From the NCBI GenBank assembly GCA_024710165.1, contig JANJVG010000124.1, positions 1 to 37,137 on the forward strand: a DNA stretch of 37,137 nt, written 5' to 3'. Shown here piece after piece: positions 7,106 through 15,766 of this stretch; position 1 is the stretch's first letter, and each line of letters starts with the position of its first letter. Below the pieces are notes generated by a model. That model worked only from the letters and a program-made list of their open reading frames with translations, did no database searches and was not told the DNA's origin. The stretch comes from Burkholderiaceae bacterium. GTDB taxonomy: Bacteria; Pseudomonadota; Gammaproteobacteria; Burkholderiales; Burkholderiaceae_C. A program made the translations under genes and the position numbers.

Positions 7106-7297
7106 TCAGACGCTCATGTTCTTGGGGTAAACCAGCCTATCGCCCATACGAGATGGGAGTTTGTAGGCGTCAAAGCGGGATTCTGGAATACCCGCATTAC
7201 GCCCCAGTTCAGGACAGGTATAAGGCGCACTGTCTCTGTTGAAAGACTTGGGAGTGATCACATGTTTTTGTGGCTTGAGAAGACGAATGTTGCTCAT
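7106..7297 (-). CDS. Hypothetical protein with PYTCPEL motif
   Basis: This 63-residue protein contains YTCPELGRNAGIPESRFDAYKLPS, a Pro-rich motif I associate loosely with small phage proteins but cannot name. There is no membrane segment. It begins just downstream of a minus-strand terminator (7315-7345), so it should have its own promoter or rely on read-through. The ribosome site is weak (GAAAG). Confidence 0.5.
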   Translation of the reverse strand: MSNIRLLKPQKHVITPKSFNRDSAPYTCPELGRNAGIPESRFDAYKLPSRMGDRLVYPKNMSV

Positions 7298-7314
7298 GGT
7301 TTTCTTTCAGGAAT

Positions 7315-7345
7315 AAAAAAAGTCACCGAGTATTAGTCGGTGACT
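7315..7345 (-). terminator. Intrinsic terminator behind the HNH gene
   Basis: On the minus strand AGTCACCGA pairs with TCGGTGACT around a 7-base loop and is followed by seven T. It closes the long polymerase-helicase transcription unit. Confidence 0.92.
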
Positions 7346-7460
7346 TAAAGGAGCTACCCTTTCGGGACTCAATGGCAGGTTGGATTATAGAGAATATCTT
7401 CAGCTATTCAACTTTTCCTTGAATTTAGAGCACAACTGAATAATTTCCTGATGTCAAGCG

Positions 7461-8063
7461 TCAGTCAGCGTATTGCCAAATATAGCCTCCAGCCGTTTTG
7501 CAGTGGGATTTTCCGCGACATACATCATTGATGTTGATTCGTGTGATTCCTGTGCTTCTTGCAGCGTTGGCAATTGAGCCAAAAACTGCAATCTCTTTCC
7601 CGTCTAAAGAGCACTGACGTACTTTCCTGTTTTGTGTAGTGATGTGTACACAGTGCTTTCTATCACTATACGCTTTATCGTTGTTGTCTTTCCACGTAAC
7701 GATGCGTATGTTGGTTAGGGAGTACCCTATTGTTGGATCTAAACGGTCCACTGAAGGGCACAGATCTTTTTCATACTTACTCTGCGCCCAGGCTGAGTGA
7801 AGCTGAGAGTATCCATTCAAATAAGCCCAATCCACCAACGCATTTTTTGAATATGCAGGTTGCGGGTGTTTTCTGGCTTTGGATACTTGCACTTGTGCGG
7901 TGTAAATCTGGGAAAGTCTGCCAAGCGGTGTACGCCAGTATTCTTTATTTCTTTTGGAAATACAGGATTTACATGTAGTGACGTACCCGTCTTTGTTAGT
8001 CGGTCCTTTGGAGAACTCACATAAATCTTTAAATACAGTGCACGCTTTACAGACTTTTCCCAT
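7461..8063 (-). CDS. Free-standing HNH homing endonuclease (NUMOD-type tail)
   Basis: This 200-residue protein starts inside the last codons of the DNA polymerase gene (17-base overlap). The N terminus carries a CKAC...CKSC zinc pair. The nuclease core resembles SVDRLDPTIGYSLTNIRIVTW...NN-K, the degenerate HNH form of phage homing enzymes. Residues ~150-195 (GSIANAARSTGI...GGYIWQY) look like a NUMOD1-type DNA-binding module. It is a close architectural paralogue of the enzyme at 17816-18469. No intron is needed to explain its position: the polymerase frame is intact, so it is a free-standing homing gene lodged at the gene boundary. Confidence 0.85.
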   Translation of the reverse strand: MGKVCKACTVFKDLCEFSKGPTNKDGYVTTCKSCISKRNKEYWRTPLGRLSQIYTAQVQVSKARKHPQPAYSKNALVDWAYLNGYSQLHSAWAQSKYEKDLCPSVDRLDPTIGYSLTNIRIVTWKDNNDKAYSDRKHCVHITTQNRKVRQCSLDGKEIAVFGSIANAARSTGITRININDVCRGKSHCKTAGGYIWQYAD

Positions 8064-10662
8064 ACTCTTCCTTTGCTTTTTGCGTTAATTCACGGATCAT
8101 TTTTTGAGATGCCCCATTGGGTAGGGTTATCGTATTTGCCCACGTTGGCCAACAAATTTCTAGGTTTGAGCCTAGTTTGACTTCGTGGTGTTGAATCTCA
8201 GGAAGGTTTTGCCATTCCATACATTCAACCAAAACTTTGTTTACCCACTCTACAACGCGAACATCGTCCTTAATTGTAAGATATATTGAGTCATGAATTA
8301 ATGCAATTGGTTTAATGTCGAGTTTAAAAGGTGATTTCCATACTTCCCTCATAAATTGAATTGCAGCTCTGTTGTTCAATAAGCCATAGCTTTGACCACT
8401 TACAGCATTACCCAGTGTTCGTGCCTCTGCTTCAGCTTCACGAGGTACAGCACCACTTCCTAGTAATACTTGTCCCAACAATGGTGTACGAATGCGTAAA
8501 CCAAATGCTGTAGTGCTGTAGCCTTTAAGCGATGCTTCGTGTACTTTTGCTTTTACCCAATCATCAGACACTGAGTACATCTTGTGATAATTGGCCTCAA
8601 TCTTCTTGGCTTCTTCTTCAGAAAAACCAAGGGTAGTTACCAATGTTCTCCACGTACCTGCGTACTGCAAAGCAAAAGCTGGTGCTTTAGCAAGCTGACG
8701 TATTTCAGGGAAAGTTGATTTAATTGAGTTGATGCTTGGTACTGTTTCTTGAATGCCTGGCAGTTTGTCAGGAAAGAAGTAGAAGGCCCTCAAACAGTGA
8801 GAGTCATACCCTTCAGTGAATACTTTGATCTTGTTAGGATCTTTAGTCAGAAGGGTATTTACACGGTCCTCTAGAGCATTAAAGTCTGCCCCACAGAACA
8901 ACCACCCAGGTGCTGCTTTGAAACACTTTTTAATCAACTTGCCATACATAGAGTTGGACGGCAATTGTTGTAGATTAGGGTTGGATGAACTGAGTCGGCC
9001 AGAGACTGTTCCACCAATGTTGAAGCTACCGTGTAGGTAGTGGTGCCCATCGCTCTTGAGCAATGCTTTCTTGAAGCTCGGAATGAAGGCTGTGAGGATC
9101 TTCTCCACACCTGCATACGCTATGAGAGCATTGAGCAGATCCAGGATCTGTTGATCCTTGGTATGGTTCAGTAGCTTCTTGAGGGTTTCTCCACCTGTGG
9201 CGGGTTGCTTGGTTTCGGTGTAGTCCAACACGGGGAGTCCCAGCATGTCGTACAGGAATGCCTGTAGCTGGGGGCCTGAGTTGGGGTTGAAGGTGACATC
9301 AGCGAAGGCTTCGATGGGGTGCTGCTTTTTCTTGAGCTTGGCATTGGCCGCTTTCATAAGCCGCTCTTGTAGCACCCGATTGAATCGCTGTGTGAGTGGA
9401 CTGTTGTTGATCACATCAGAGTGCTTCTGGCTTTCCCGAACGAGTTCTTGCTCCACGTGAAGGACTTGAGCCATGTCCATAGGCATCCCACTCAGCTCGA
9501 TCTGAATGATCAGCTTCAGGGAAGGCAGCATCATGTTCTGGTAGATGTTTAGTTGGTTGTCCTGCACCATGATTGGGTAGTCCCGCTTCTTGATGTAGAA
9601 CGTGCTCAGTGCATCCACCAGGTTGTATTCCAAGAGGTTATCCAGAGTAATGCGGCGTATGTCGTTGATTTCATCTACGGCATAGTTGCCTGCAAATTCA
9701 TGGGCCAATGCCTTGAGCTTCAGGACGTTGCCTGCAGTGCTGTTGTAAGCAAGGTAGGCAATAATCTTGGTGTCATCCAAGTTTTTGGTCATTACCTCTA
9801 AGCCAGTCAGTAGCCCACCTGTGTCTAGGGCATCTTTCATCCACAGGTTATAGATGATTACCTTGGCGTCATAGGTTGCGTTGTGGAATGTTAGGTTACC
9901 TTTGTAGTGCTCAAAGAACTCCAGAAGCAGTGACTTTAGGACAATGTTGTTTGTCCTGTAGCCGTAGTTGCCAGTGTCAGAAACCTCTCTCAGTGGCGTG
10001 TAATCCACCGGGAAAGCAACACCTTCATGCTCGTTCCAGGCAAAGGCAATGGTGCCGATGCCTGCTTCATTGAAGCTCAGGCTGAATGCTTCGATGTCGC
10101 ATGTCAGTTCTGGCTTCTCTAGGAGCATCAGCAGGGCCTTCTTCACTTCATCCAGCGTCTTGGGATAGATCGCTGTATGGATGATGTGAGAGCCTGGAGC
10201 TACATACGTACCTCCCAGGTAATTTGAGACTGCCTGAAGGCTTGCAGTGAGCTTGGTTTGCAATGTAGGGTCGTAGATCAACTGCTGGTAGCTCAAGCCA
10301 AGAACAACTTGAAATTCTTCATGCCCTTTGATGGCACAAGGCAGTACATAGCCAGCATGTGGCTCTGCTTTGCCTTGCTTAGTAAGTACCTTGAAGTAGG
10401 CACTGTCTGCCACGTAGAGTATCTTGGCTCCAAGTTCTTTCAAGCCAGGAAGCAGAGTCCCCAGATATGCTTTGATTTCTGTGGCAGTAGGCTTCCCAGA
10501 GGCTCCTTGATCTACTGTTACTGCAATCACATCTTCAAGCAAACCAGAAGCTACAAGGGCATCTACGTAGTACCGCTTGACAGCACTTTTGTCGAAGGCT
10601 GAGGGCTTCAGGAGCAGAGCAACTGGGTATTTGTCTGCTTGGTTAAAGATGTGGTGTTTCAT
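8047..10662 (-). CDS. Family A DNA polymerase (N4 gp39-like)
   Basis: This 871-residue replicative polymerase combines a 3'-5' exonuclease domain with a family A polymerase domain. Exo I is seen as CDIEAFSLSF (about residue 190). Polymerase motif A is GADFNALEDR in the region after GRLSSSNPNLQQLP. The finger-helix motif B region lies in RQLAKAPAFALQYAG, and motif C is LIHDSIYL near the C terminus. No intron or frameshift is visible. It follows the Nmad5-like gene through a TAACCATG junction and is overlapped at its 3' end by an HNH gene. In N4 this enzyme works with the helicase, SSB and primase on the linear genome. Confidence 0.95.
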   Translation of the reverse strand: MKHHIFNQADKYPVALLLKPSAFDKSAVKRYYVDALVASGLLEDVIAVTVDQGASGKPTATEIKAYLGTLLPGLKELGAKILYVADSAYFKVLTKQGKAEPHAGYVLPCAIKGHEEFQVVLGLSYQQLIYDPTLQTKLTASLQAVSNYLGGTYVAPGSHIIHTAIYPKTLDEVKKALLMLLEKPELTCDIEAFSLSFNEAGIGTIAFAWNEHEGVAFPVDYTPLREVSDTGNYGYRTNNIVLKSLLLEFFEHYKGNLTFHNATYDAKVIIYNLWMKDALDTGGLLTGLEVMTKNLDDTKIIAYLAYNSTAGNVLKLKALAHEFAGNYAVDEINDIRRITLDNLLEYNLVDALSTFYIKKRDYPIMVQDNQLNIYQNMMLPSLKLIIQIELSGMPMDMAQVLHVEQELVRESQKHSDVINNSPLTQRFNRVLQERLMKAANAKLKKKQHPIEAFADVTFNPNSGPQLQAFLYDMLGLPVLDYTETKQPATGGETLKKLLNHTKDQQILDLLNALIAYAGVEKILTAFIPSFKKALLKSDGHHYLHGSFNIGGTVSGRLSSSNPNLQQLPSNSMYGKLIKKCFKAAPGWLFCGADFNALEDRVNTLLTKDPNKIKVFTEGYDSHCLRAFYFFPDKLPGIQETVPSINSIKSTFPEIRQLAKAPAFALQYAGTWRTLVTTLGFSEEEAKKIEANYHKMYSVSDDWVKAKVHEASLKGYSTTAFGLRIRTPLLGQVLLGSGAVPREAEAEARTLGNAVSGQSYGLLNNRAAIQFMREVWKSPFKLDIKPIALIHDSIYLTIKDDVRVVEWVNKVLVECMEWQNLPEIQHHEVKLGSNLEICWPTWANTITLPNGASQKMIRELTQKAKEEYGKSL

Positions 10663-10664
10663 GG

Positions 10665-11189
10665 TTATGTTGCTGTTGATGCAGTTTTATTGGCTTTCTT
10701 TGGCCAGCCTGCTTTTACAAAATCTGTCACCAGATTAGTAATCGCTGGCAAATTGGTGCTTACTGCAGTTTCATTAGGGAGGTACTTTTCAAACTCAGGA
10801 AGGCGCTCAAGCAGTTGCTTTCGTGTATTGCATCCATATGCCACAGTCCGCAACTTGTATTCAAGATTGCTAAAGACCTCAACTTGTTTAGTGTGTTTAT
10901 CACTAAGTTCCCCCAGTTTCTCTTGTATCTTTGGAGGAAAGTCGACTGTCACTCTTCCGTGTCCATCTGGAGAGGGCACACAGAGAGAAATACCAAAGGC
11001 ATAGGTATACCCTGTATTGATGTACCCCTTCATGTTGGGATCTTGGTAGATTTTGGCTACTGCAGGTGGAAGATTGGCAACTGCCGTGTCATGAACAATT
11101 TTCCTGATTTGTTCGAGGTAATCCTCTTGAGGTACATCCTTCAAAGCAGAGGAAACAAAAGCATCTCGAATGTATTTAGTGAGTTTCAT
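10665..11189 (-). CDS. Nmad5-like (nucleotide-modification-associated) protein
   Basis: This 174-residue protein begins MKLTKYIRDAFVSSALKDVP and continues with a LPPAVAKIY segment. I associate this pattern with Nmad5-type proteins, a family named for occurrence near phage base-modification genes. No catalytic function is evident. The C terminus is basic and Ala/Thr-rich. It sits directly upstream of the DNA polymerase and is coupled to both neighbours by TAACCATG junctions, so a role at the replication fork is plausible but inferred. Confidence 0.6.
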   Translation of the reverse strand: MKLTKYIRDAFVSSALKDVPQEDYLEQIRKIVHDTAVANLPPAVAKIYQDPNMKGYINTGYTYAFGISLCVPSPDGHGRVTVDFPPKIQEKLGELSDKHTKQVEVFSNLEYKLRTVAYGCNTRKQLLERLPEFEKYLPNETAVSTNLPAITNLVTDFVKAGWPKKANKTASTAT

Positions 11190-11191
11190 GG

Positions 11192-11704
11192 TTAGGTAAC
11201 CATATTCAGAACGATACGTTCCTTAATGGTTTGAATGTGATGTGAGTGTTCCTCAATGAATGCCTGAATTTGTTCAGGTTTCAACTGAGATGGTGTACCG
11301 AGGGTATCGTTGTTATTGACTGCTGGCTTAATGCAGTCAGGAAGCAATGCGTAGGTATCAACAGCATTATTGGCTGTAGTCAGCAGGCAGGAAAAAAAGT
11401 CACCAATAACTTGTCGTTCCTTACTAAGCTCTGCTTGGTGTTCTAGCCATTTGTCCATTTGGTCATAGAGCCGCCTGGTAAGCAGCTCTATTCTTTGACC
11501 ACGAACAGGGCGATAGCCCTTTGGAGAATAGACTTCCCCTTTGTACATAAACGCCATGGATTGGTATTTACTGTCAAAAGAGAAACTCTGTGCAATGGTT
11601 AGAAACTCATTCTCTAGTTTTCTATCTGCAGGATGGTAAATATAGTCCATCAACAGATTTTTGATCGTCTGCTTTACGCAGGTTTTTCCAACATAGCTCT
11701 CCAT
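11192..11704 (-). CDS. Hypothetical protein between helicase and polymerase
   Basis: This 170-residue soluble protein is not recognised. It starts after AAGGGG, has a central amphipathic helix (RRLYDQMDKWLEHQAELSKE) and a further helix at the C terminus. Its position between the helicase and polymerase genes, in a continuous leftward transcription unit, suggests a replication or nucleotide role. Nothing in the sequence proves this. Confidence 0.65.
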   Translation of the reverse strand: MESYVGKTCVKQTIKNLLMDYIYHPADRKLENEFLTIAQSFSFDSKYQSMAFMYKGEVYSPKGYRPVRGQRIELLTRRLYDQMDKWLEHQAELSKERQVIGDFFSCLLTTANNAVDTYALLPDCIKPAVNNNDTLGTPSQLKPEQIQAFIEEHSHHIQTIKERIVLNMVT

Positions 11705-11719
11705 TTGAGGCCCCTTGGA

Positions 11720-12961
11720 TTAAACCAAGTCTCCTGTAAAGATGGCTTGGTAGCGTGCTCTTGAAGTACCTACATAAAGTAATCGGGCGATTTGTTCACC
11801 TGAGTTGCACTTCTTAATATCGTCCAGGTCAATGAATACCCGGTCATAGGTACTTCCCTGGCTTTTGTTAATGGTGCATGAGTAGACTTCACGAAGATCA
11901 ATCCACTGCTCTTCGATCACATTGACCAAATCAAAATCTTTTTCAGACTTGGCTTTACTCAACAGCCTTTTCTTTTCAGGCAGGCTGTCAGGACAGAAAG
12001 CACAGACTTTGCCATCCAGCGTGTATGTGTGGCCAGATACTCCATACTGTATTTCGGGTTGACTGATGTGAGTAATAAGGACCAGGGCATCTGTTTTGAT
12101 TGATAATTTGCCAGCATTGAAAAATTTGTTGCACTGAACATAATCTCCAACAGCAAAGTTGGTACGTCCATTAACCAGCCCAGAGATGGCTTTGTTGTAG
12201 GCATCCACTGTCTTGTTAGTCCATCCCAGAATCTTTGATTGCTGGGAAGTCCATTTGGTATCAGTGAACTCAGCCTTGAGCATCTGATTGAATGTATTCC
12301 GATCAACGTGTTGAACGTGATGGCCATCAGGCGTGAAGCTGAAGAACTCCCCAGTACGGACTGTTTCCCGAAACTTAGAAGCCAGTTCTAGCACTGGATT
12401 ACCTTGTGCTTGTCGAACTACCTGCTTCAGTTCTGCTTTTGGAAATGGAGCCAGGAATACCGGAGCATTGGTTGATTTCACTGGGATGAGCTGTGCTGCA
12501 TCACCAATAAATACTACCTTGCATCCTGGAGTCTTTTTGAAAATGAGTCCCAGCAATTGAGAGTCAATATAGCTGGCTTCATCAATAAAAAGCATTTGAT
12601 TACCAGGAACTGCTTTGTTTGATTCAATCAGCTTTGTCTGTCTGGTTTTGTAGTCTGTTTCTACTCTCAAGCCAAGATAGCTGTGAATAGTGGGTACAGA
12701 ATCACCTGCAATATGGGACAGATTATCTGCAGCCTTATTAGTGGTTGCAGTGAGTTGTACTTGGTAATAGGGAAAATCTTGTTTTACCAAGCGAATAGCT
12801 TTCATGATATTCTGTACGTTATCCAGAATATGGCGCACCAGTGTGGACTTACCTGTACCAGCATATCCTGACAAGACGAATGCAGATTCTGAATCGTCTG
12901 CCAGGAAAGCAGTAAAGGCGTTAACAGCATTCTGCTGATCGTTTGTCAGGGTAATACTCAT
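11720..12961 (-). CDS. Dda/RecD-like SF1 DNA helicase (N4 gp37-like)
   Basis: This 413-residue SF1B-type helicase has motif I GYAGTGKSTLV at about residues 32-42, motif II LFIDEASYID near residue 125, a motif III-like IGDAAQLIP, and a late motif V/VI region (NKSQGSTYDRVFIDL, LYVGTSRAR). The length and order fit the single helicase of N4-like phages, which unwinds ahead of the family A polymerase. It is preceded by a small gene whose stop overlaps its start. Confidence 0.93.
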   Translation of the reverse strand: MSITLTNDQQNAVNAFTAFLADDSESAFVLSGYAGTGKSTLVRHILDNVQNIMKAIRLVKQDFPYYQVQLTATTNKAADNLSHIAGDSVPTIHSYLGLRVETDYKTRQTKLIESNKAVPGNQMLFIDEASYIDSQLLGLIFKKTPGCKVVFIGDAAQLIPVKSTNAPVFLAPFPKAELKQVVRQAQGNPVLELASKFRETVRTGEFFSFTPDGHHVQHVDRNTFNQMLKAEFTDTKWTSQQSKILGWTNKTVDAYNKAISGLVNGRTNFAVGDYVQCNKFFNAGKLSIKTDALVLITHISQPEIQYGVSGHTYTLDGKVCAFCPDSLPEKKRLLSKAKSEKDFDLVNVIEEQWIDLREVYSCTINKSQGSTYDRVFIDLDDIKKCNSGEQIARLLYVGTSRARYQAIFTGDLV

Positions 12962-13272
12962 GTGGTTTCTCGAATTGATTTGGCAGTGTCCATACTGATA
13001 TTCAGTAACTTGGCTACCTTGATGTCATTAACCATTTCAGCCGGTACAAGCTGTACTGATATTTCGTCAGTAATAGGCGTGTATGATGGAGGAGATGAAT
13101 AATGGGATTCAAAAAGCATTCCATTTTCCAGAGATTGCATAATTGCAATTCCATCCTTGAATGGAACAATGATCTGACGGTCATACCTGAAATTGATCAT
13201 CAAAAAGTTTTCCTTGTCTTGTTTGGAAATCTTTTTGAGTGCTTCTTGATAATCAGCTTTTGTGAATGTCAT
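12958..13272 (-). CDS. Hypothetical protein between vWA protein and helicase
   Basis: This 104-residue protein is read from the ATG at 13272. An upstream TTG at 13290 is in frame but has no ribosome site, whereas GGAAAAG lies nine bases before the ATG. It overlaps the end of the vWA gene and, by four bases, the helicase start. The N terminus is helical and basic, and the C terminus KVAKLLNISMDTAKSIRE resembles a helix-turn-helix-like tail. Function unknown. Confidence 0.6.
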   Translation of the reverse strand: MTFTKADYQEALKKISKQDKENFLMINFRYDRQIIVPFKDGIAIMQSLENGMLFESHYSSPPSYTPITDEISVQLVPAEMVNDIKVAKLLNISMDTAKSIRETT

Positions 13273-14422
13273 AGTGGATTGCTTTTCCAAATACTGGTTT
13301 AAATTTTGGATTTTCGTGAATCAGCCACAACACGTTTTGTTTTGTGTGGTGATTTTTAAAATGAAATTCCCCATCAGTGAAAACCATTAACAACTGTGGT
13401 TTGTTGTCATTGGTCCACTTAATCAATTCTCCAATATCTGTGCCACCACGACCAATGAATTTGACTTGCATCAAATCACTGAAACCATTTAGATCATCTA
13501 CTGACTTAATCGAAGTATCGAATTGAATCAGTGTGATTTTGCGTGGCTTCATCATTTTGAATATGCCAGCAATCTCGGATATAAATGTTTTGAAATCGTG
13601 ATCGGTTACTGATCCAGATATATCTACTGCAATGGTGATGTCCATAAGTGAATATGAACTCATGCTGGGTAGATAATACTCAGGGAAGAACCTGCGATTA
13701 GGTTTCTTCATTGAATAATCTGTTTTGGAGAATGTGTTGAGATATTTTTGCAATATCTTTTGCCAGGGGAGTTTTGGATTCAATAACCCATTGATAAACA
13801 ATTCCAGTTCACCCGGAATAGTTCCTGGACTGTCGTTTTCTTCTCTGCTCCGAATCTGTGCACGAATGAGCGTCTGTTGCACAGCAACTTCTACATCTTC
13901 AGCAGTCATGCCTGGCGGTGGATCAAGCAGATCTTCGCCAAATGCCCCGTTCATGTCAGGCATGTTCAGCGGGCTATTGGGATTTTGATCTGCCTCTTTC
14001 TTCAGAAGCTCATAGACCTGCTCTGAAAACATACCGTAGTACTTGCTATCACAGTAGCCTCCATCTGGAATTTTCATTCCACGCTCAGTAATCGCCAGAT
14101 TGATGACGTGATCAGCAGCGATGTTGTACAGCTTGTGGTCACGAGACTGTTTGCGGACCATGTGCATGTAAGCCACATGCAGTGATTCATGAAGGATCAG
14201 TCCAATTCGCTGTTCAGGAGACCATTGCATGAACCATTCTGGATTCAAATACATGTGCACACCGTCAGTAGCAGCAGTGGGCACTTCCTCTGTCCACACG
14301 TATTTGAGAGAGAAAGCAATCTCACAAAAGAATGCTGTATCCCGTTGAATCATCAAAGCAATTTTGGCTTTCTCCAGTGCTTTGGTGTATTTGGGATCAA
14401 TTTGTTGGATTTGGGTTTTCAT
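13253..14422 (-). CDS. vWA / putative metallopeptidase-domain protein (N4 gp25-like)
   Basis: This 389-residue protein is read from the ATG at 14422; the longer frame would run back through a terminator. The N-terminal half has LILHESLHVAYMH, a zinc-peptidase-like HExxH with a further His, as in the DUF2201 N-terminal domain. The C-terminal half is a von Willebrand A fold with the MIDAS motif DISGS. Later D and T ligands sit in RGGTDIGE and FTDGEF. It is paired with the MoxR-type ATPase just upstream. MoxR/vWA pairs generally act as metal-dependent chaperone-like machines; the role in N4-like phages is not established. Confidence 0.85.
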   Translation of the reverse strand: MKTQIQQIDPKYTKALEKAKIALMIQRDTAFFCEIAFSLKYVWTEEVPTAATDGVHMYLNPEWFMQWSPEQRIGLILHESLHVAYMHMVRKQSRDHKLYNIAADHVINLAITERGMKIPDGGYCDSKYYGMFSEQVYELLKKEADQNPNSPLNMPDMNGAFGEDLLDPPPGMTAEDVEVAVQQTLIRAQIRSREENDSPGTIPGELELFINGLLNPKLPWQKILQKYLNTFSKTDYSMKKPNRRFFPEYYLPSMSSYSLMDITIAVDISGSVTDHDFKTFISEIAGIFKMMKPRKITLIQFDTSIKSVDDLNGFSDLMQVKFIGRGGTDIGELIKWTNDNKPQLLMVFTDGEFHFKNHHTKQNVLWLIHENPKFKPVFGKAIHYDIHKS

Positions 14423-14432
14423 GGCTCTAAAT

Positions 14433-14455
14433 AAAAAAGAGCCTTTGCAGGCTCT
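14433..14455 (-). terminator. Terminator between MoxR and vWA genes
   Basis: On the minus strand AGAGCC pairs with GGCTCT around a 6-base loop and is followed by TTTTTT. It lies between the stop of the ATPase and the start of its vWA partner, so partial read-through may set their ratio. Confidence 0.75.
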
Positions 14456-14457
14456 GG

Positions 14458-15468
14458 TTAGATGGTTTCTGTGGCCACTTTCGTAACCCATGGTGCAAAG
14501 CTGGGTGCTTTGATTACTGCAGGGTTTCGCTTGAGCATCCCACGTACACAGACAATCTGAAATTCTGCTGGAAGTCGATTAACGAAGTCCAACAGTGCTT
14601 CACAGTTTTCTGGGGTCACGTTAGCAGCAATAGCGCCACAAATGGCAAACTGAATGGATGGTTCAGTTGGCACAGCAATGCTGTTGGGTGCTTTGACGAT
14701 TTCTTCGATCTTGGGCAGATTTTCGTGAATCTGCAGGAAGCCATAGAACTCACGGGCCACACCTTCACCCAGAGTACCGATCAACAAAGGAAGCGTTTCC
14801 CGATTGATAGAAGTCACTTGCAGCAGCTTGTGCGTGAACTCCCAAGTACGAGGGCTTGCATAAGTCTTGTCCGAATGATCAGGGTTGAATGTGTACACAT
14901 GATCAGGACGGAACTCGATGTACGAAGTAATCCGGTGATCAATGCCATTGGTTTGTGCCCAAGTACCCCAGTCCTTGGCATTGGTTTCCACTTCCAAATG
15001 AATCAAGCGAGACTGCAATGCAGTGCTCATAGGCTCAACAATAGCACCATCAGATTCCAGGTTGCCAGCACAGACTACAGCTACATTGGGGTGGAGGTTG
15101 TAAATGCCCACCATACGATCCAATGTGAGCTTGTAGCTGGCTTTTTGTACTGCTCGGTCGGCTGAGTTGAACTCATCCAGAAACAGCAACCAGCCGTTAT
15201 ACCCTTGAGGAATTGCATCCCCTTCAATGGGGAATGTTTCCATGGGTACATAACCAGCACGTTCTCCCTTGATGGATGGAAAACCCAACAGGTCAGTTGG
15301 ATCACACTGACTCAAACGAAGGTCAATCAGCTTCAGATTGAACTGCTTGGCAATCTGACGAACAATGGCTGACTTGCCCACTGCAGGAGAGCCATGCAGC
15401 ATAGGCACCAGCTTTGCTTTCAAAGCCGCAATGACTAGATTAATTGCTTGAGAGATTTTGATTTTCAT
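14458..15468 (-). CDS. MoxR-type AAA+ ATPase (N4 gp24-like)
   Basis: This 336-residue protein is read from the ATG at 15468 (MKIKISQAINLV); the frame is open further upstream but overlaps another gene. Walker A is GSPAVGKSAIV near residue 25. Walker B is LLFLDEFN near residue 85. Sensor 1 is seen as VCAGNLESDGA and an Arg-finger region as ALQSRLIHLEVE. It is the ATPase partner of the vWA protein encoded next. The start has no clear Shine-Dalgarno but an A-rich leader (CAAACAAA). Confidence 0.9.
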   Translation of the reverse strand: MKIKISQAINLVIAALKAKLVPMLHGSPAVGKSAIVRQIAKQFNLKLIDLRLSQCDPTDLLGFPSIKGERAGYVPMETFPIEGDAIPQGYNGWLLFLDEFNSADRAVQKASYKLTLDRMVGIYNLHPNVAVVCAGNLESDGAIVEPMSTALQSRLIHLEVETNAKDWGTWAQTNGIDHRITSYIEFRPDHVYTFNPDHSDKTYASPRTWEFTHKLLQVTSINRETLPLLIGTLGEGVAREFYGFLQIHENLPKIEEIVKAPNSIAVPTEPSIQFAICGAIAANVTPENCEALLDFVNRLPAEFQIVCVRGMLKRNPAVIKAPSFAPWVTKVATETI

Positions 15469-15637
15469 TTTGTTTGAGAAGGGTGTTGTGGTACATGGCC
15501 AGAAGAGAGAACAGTGTCTGACTGTCTTCGATTGGCATCTTGGAATTACAGTAGTTAACTGCTTCATCAATGGAGTCTTTCGCAGGAAATAGCGTGAACT
15601 CCTTTGCTTGCAGTTGATTGGGTTGATGGATGAGCAT
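15440..15637 (-). CDS. Small hypothetical protein upstream of MoxR
   Basis: This 65-residue frame starts at the ATG at 15637 behind an A/C-rich leader like that of the MoxR gene and overlaps the MoxR start by 29 bases. The product is mildly acidic and helical (SIDEAVNYCNSKM, TLFSLLAMYHNTLL), with no membrane segment long enough to span. Not recognised. It is the first gene after the RNAP terminator and may couple translation into MoxR. Confidence 0.5.
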   Translation of the reverse strand: MLIHQPNQLQAKEFTLFPAKDSIDEAVNYCNSKMPIEDSQTLFSLLAMYHNTLLKQNENQNLSSN

Positions 15638-15688
15638 TGGGTTTGTTTGGTTTGACTGTCTTGTTCTTCACAGCAGCCGTTGAATAAA

Positions 15689-15723
15689 GAAAAAAAAGCT
15701 GAACCCCGTTAAGGATTCAGCTC
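15689..15723 (-). terminator. Terminator behind the RNA polymerase genes
   Basis: On the minus strand GAGCTGAATCC pairs with GGTTCAGCT (one mismatch region, 6-7 base loop), followed by eight T. It closes the RNAP transcription unit. Confidence 0.9.
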
Positions 15724-15766
15724 ATTCACCGAGCGCAGAAAGCGCCTGGTGTTTACTAGGAGGCGA

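Noticed and set aside
7461-10662. Intron or frameshift in the DNA polymerase gene linked to the HNH gene
   Set aside because: The polymerase frame is continuous with all motifs and a normal C terminus; the HNH gene merely overlaps its last codons.
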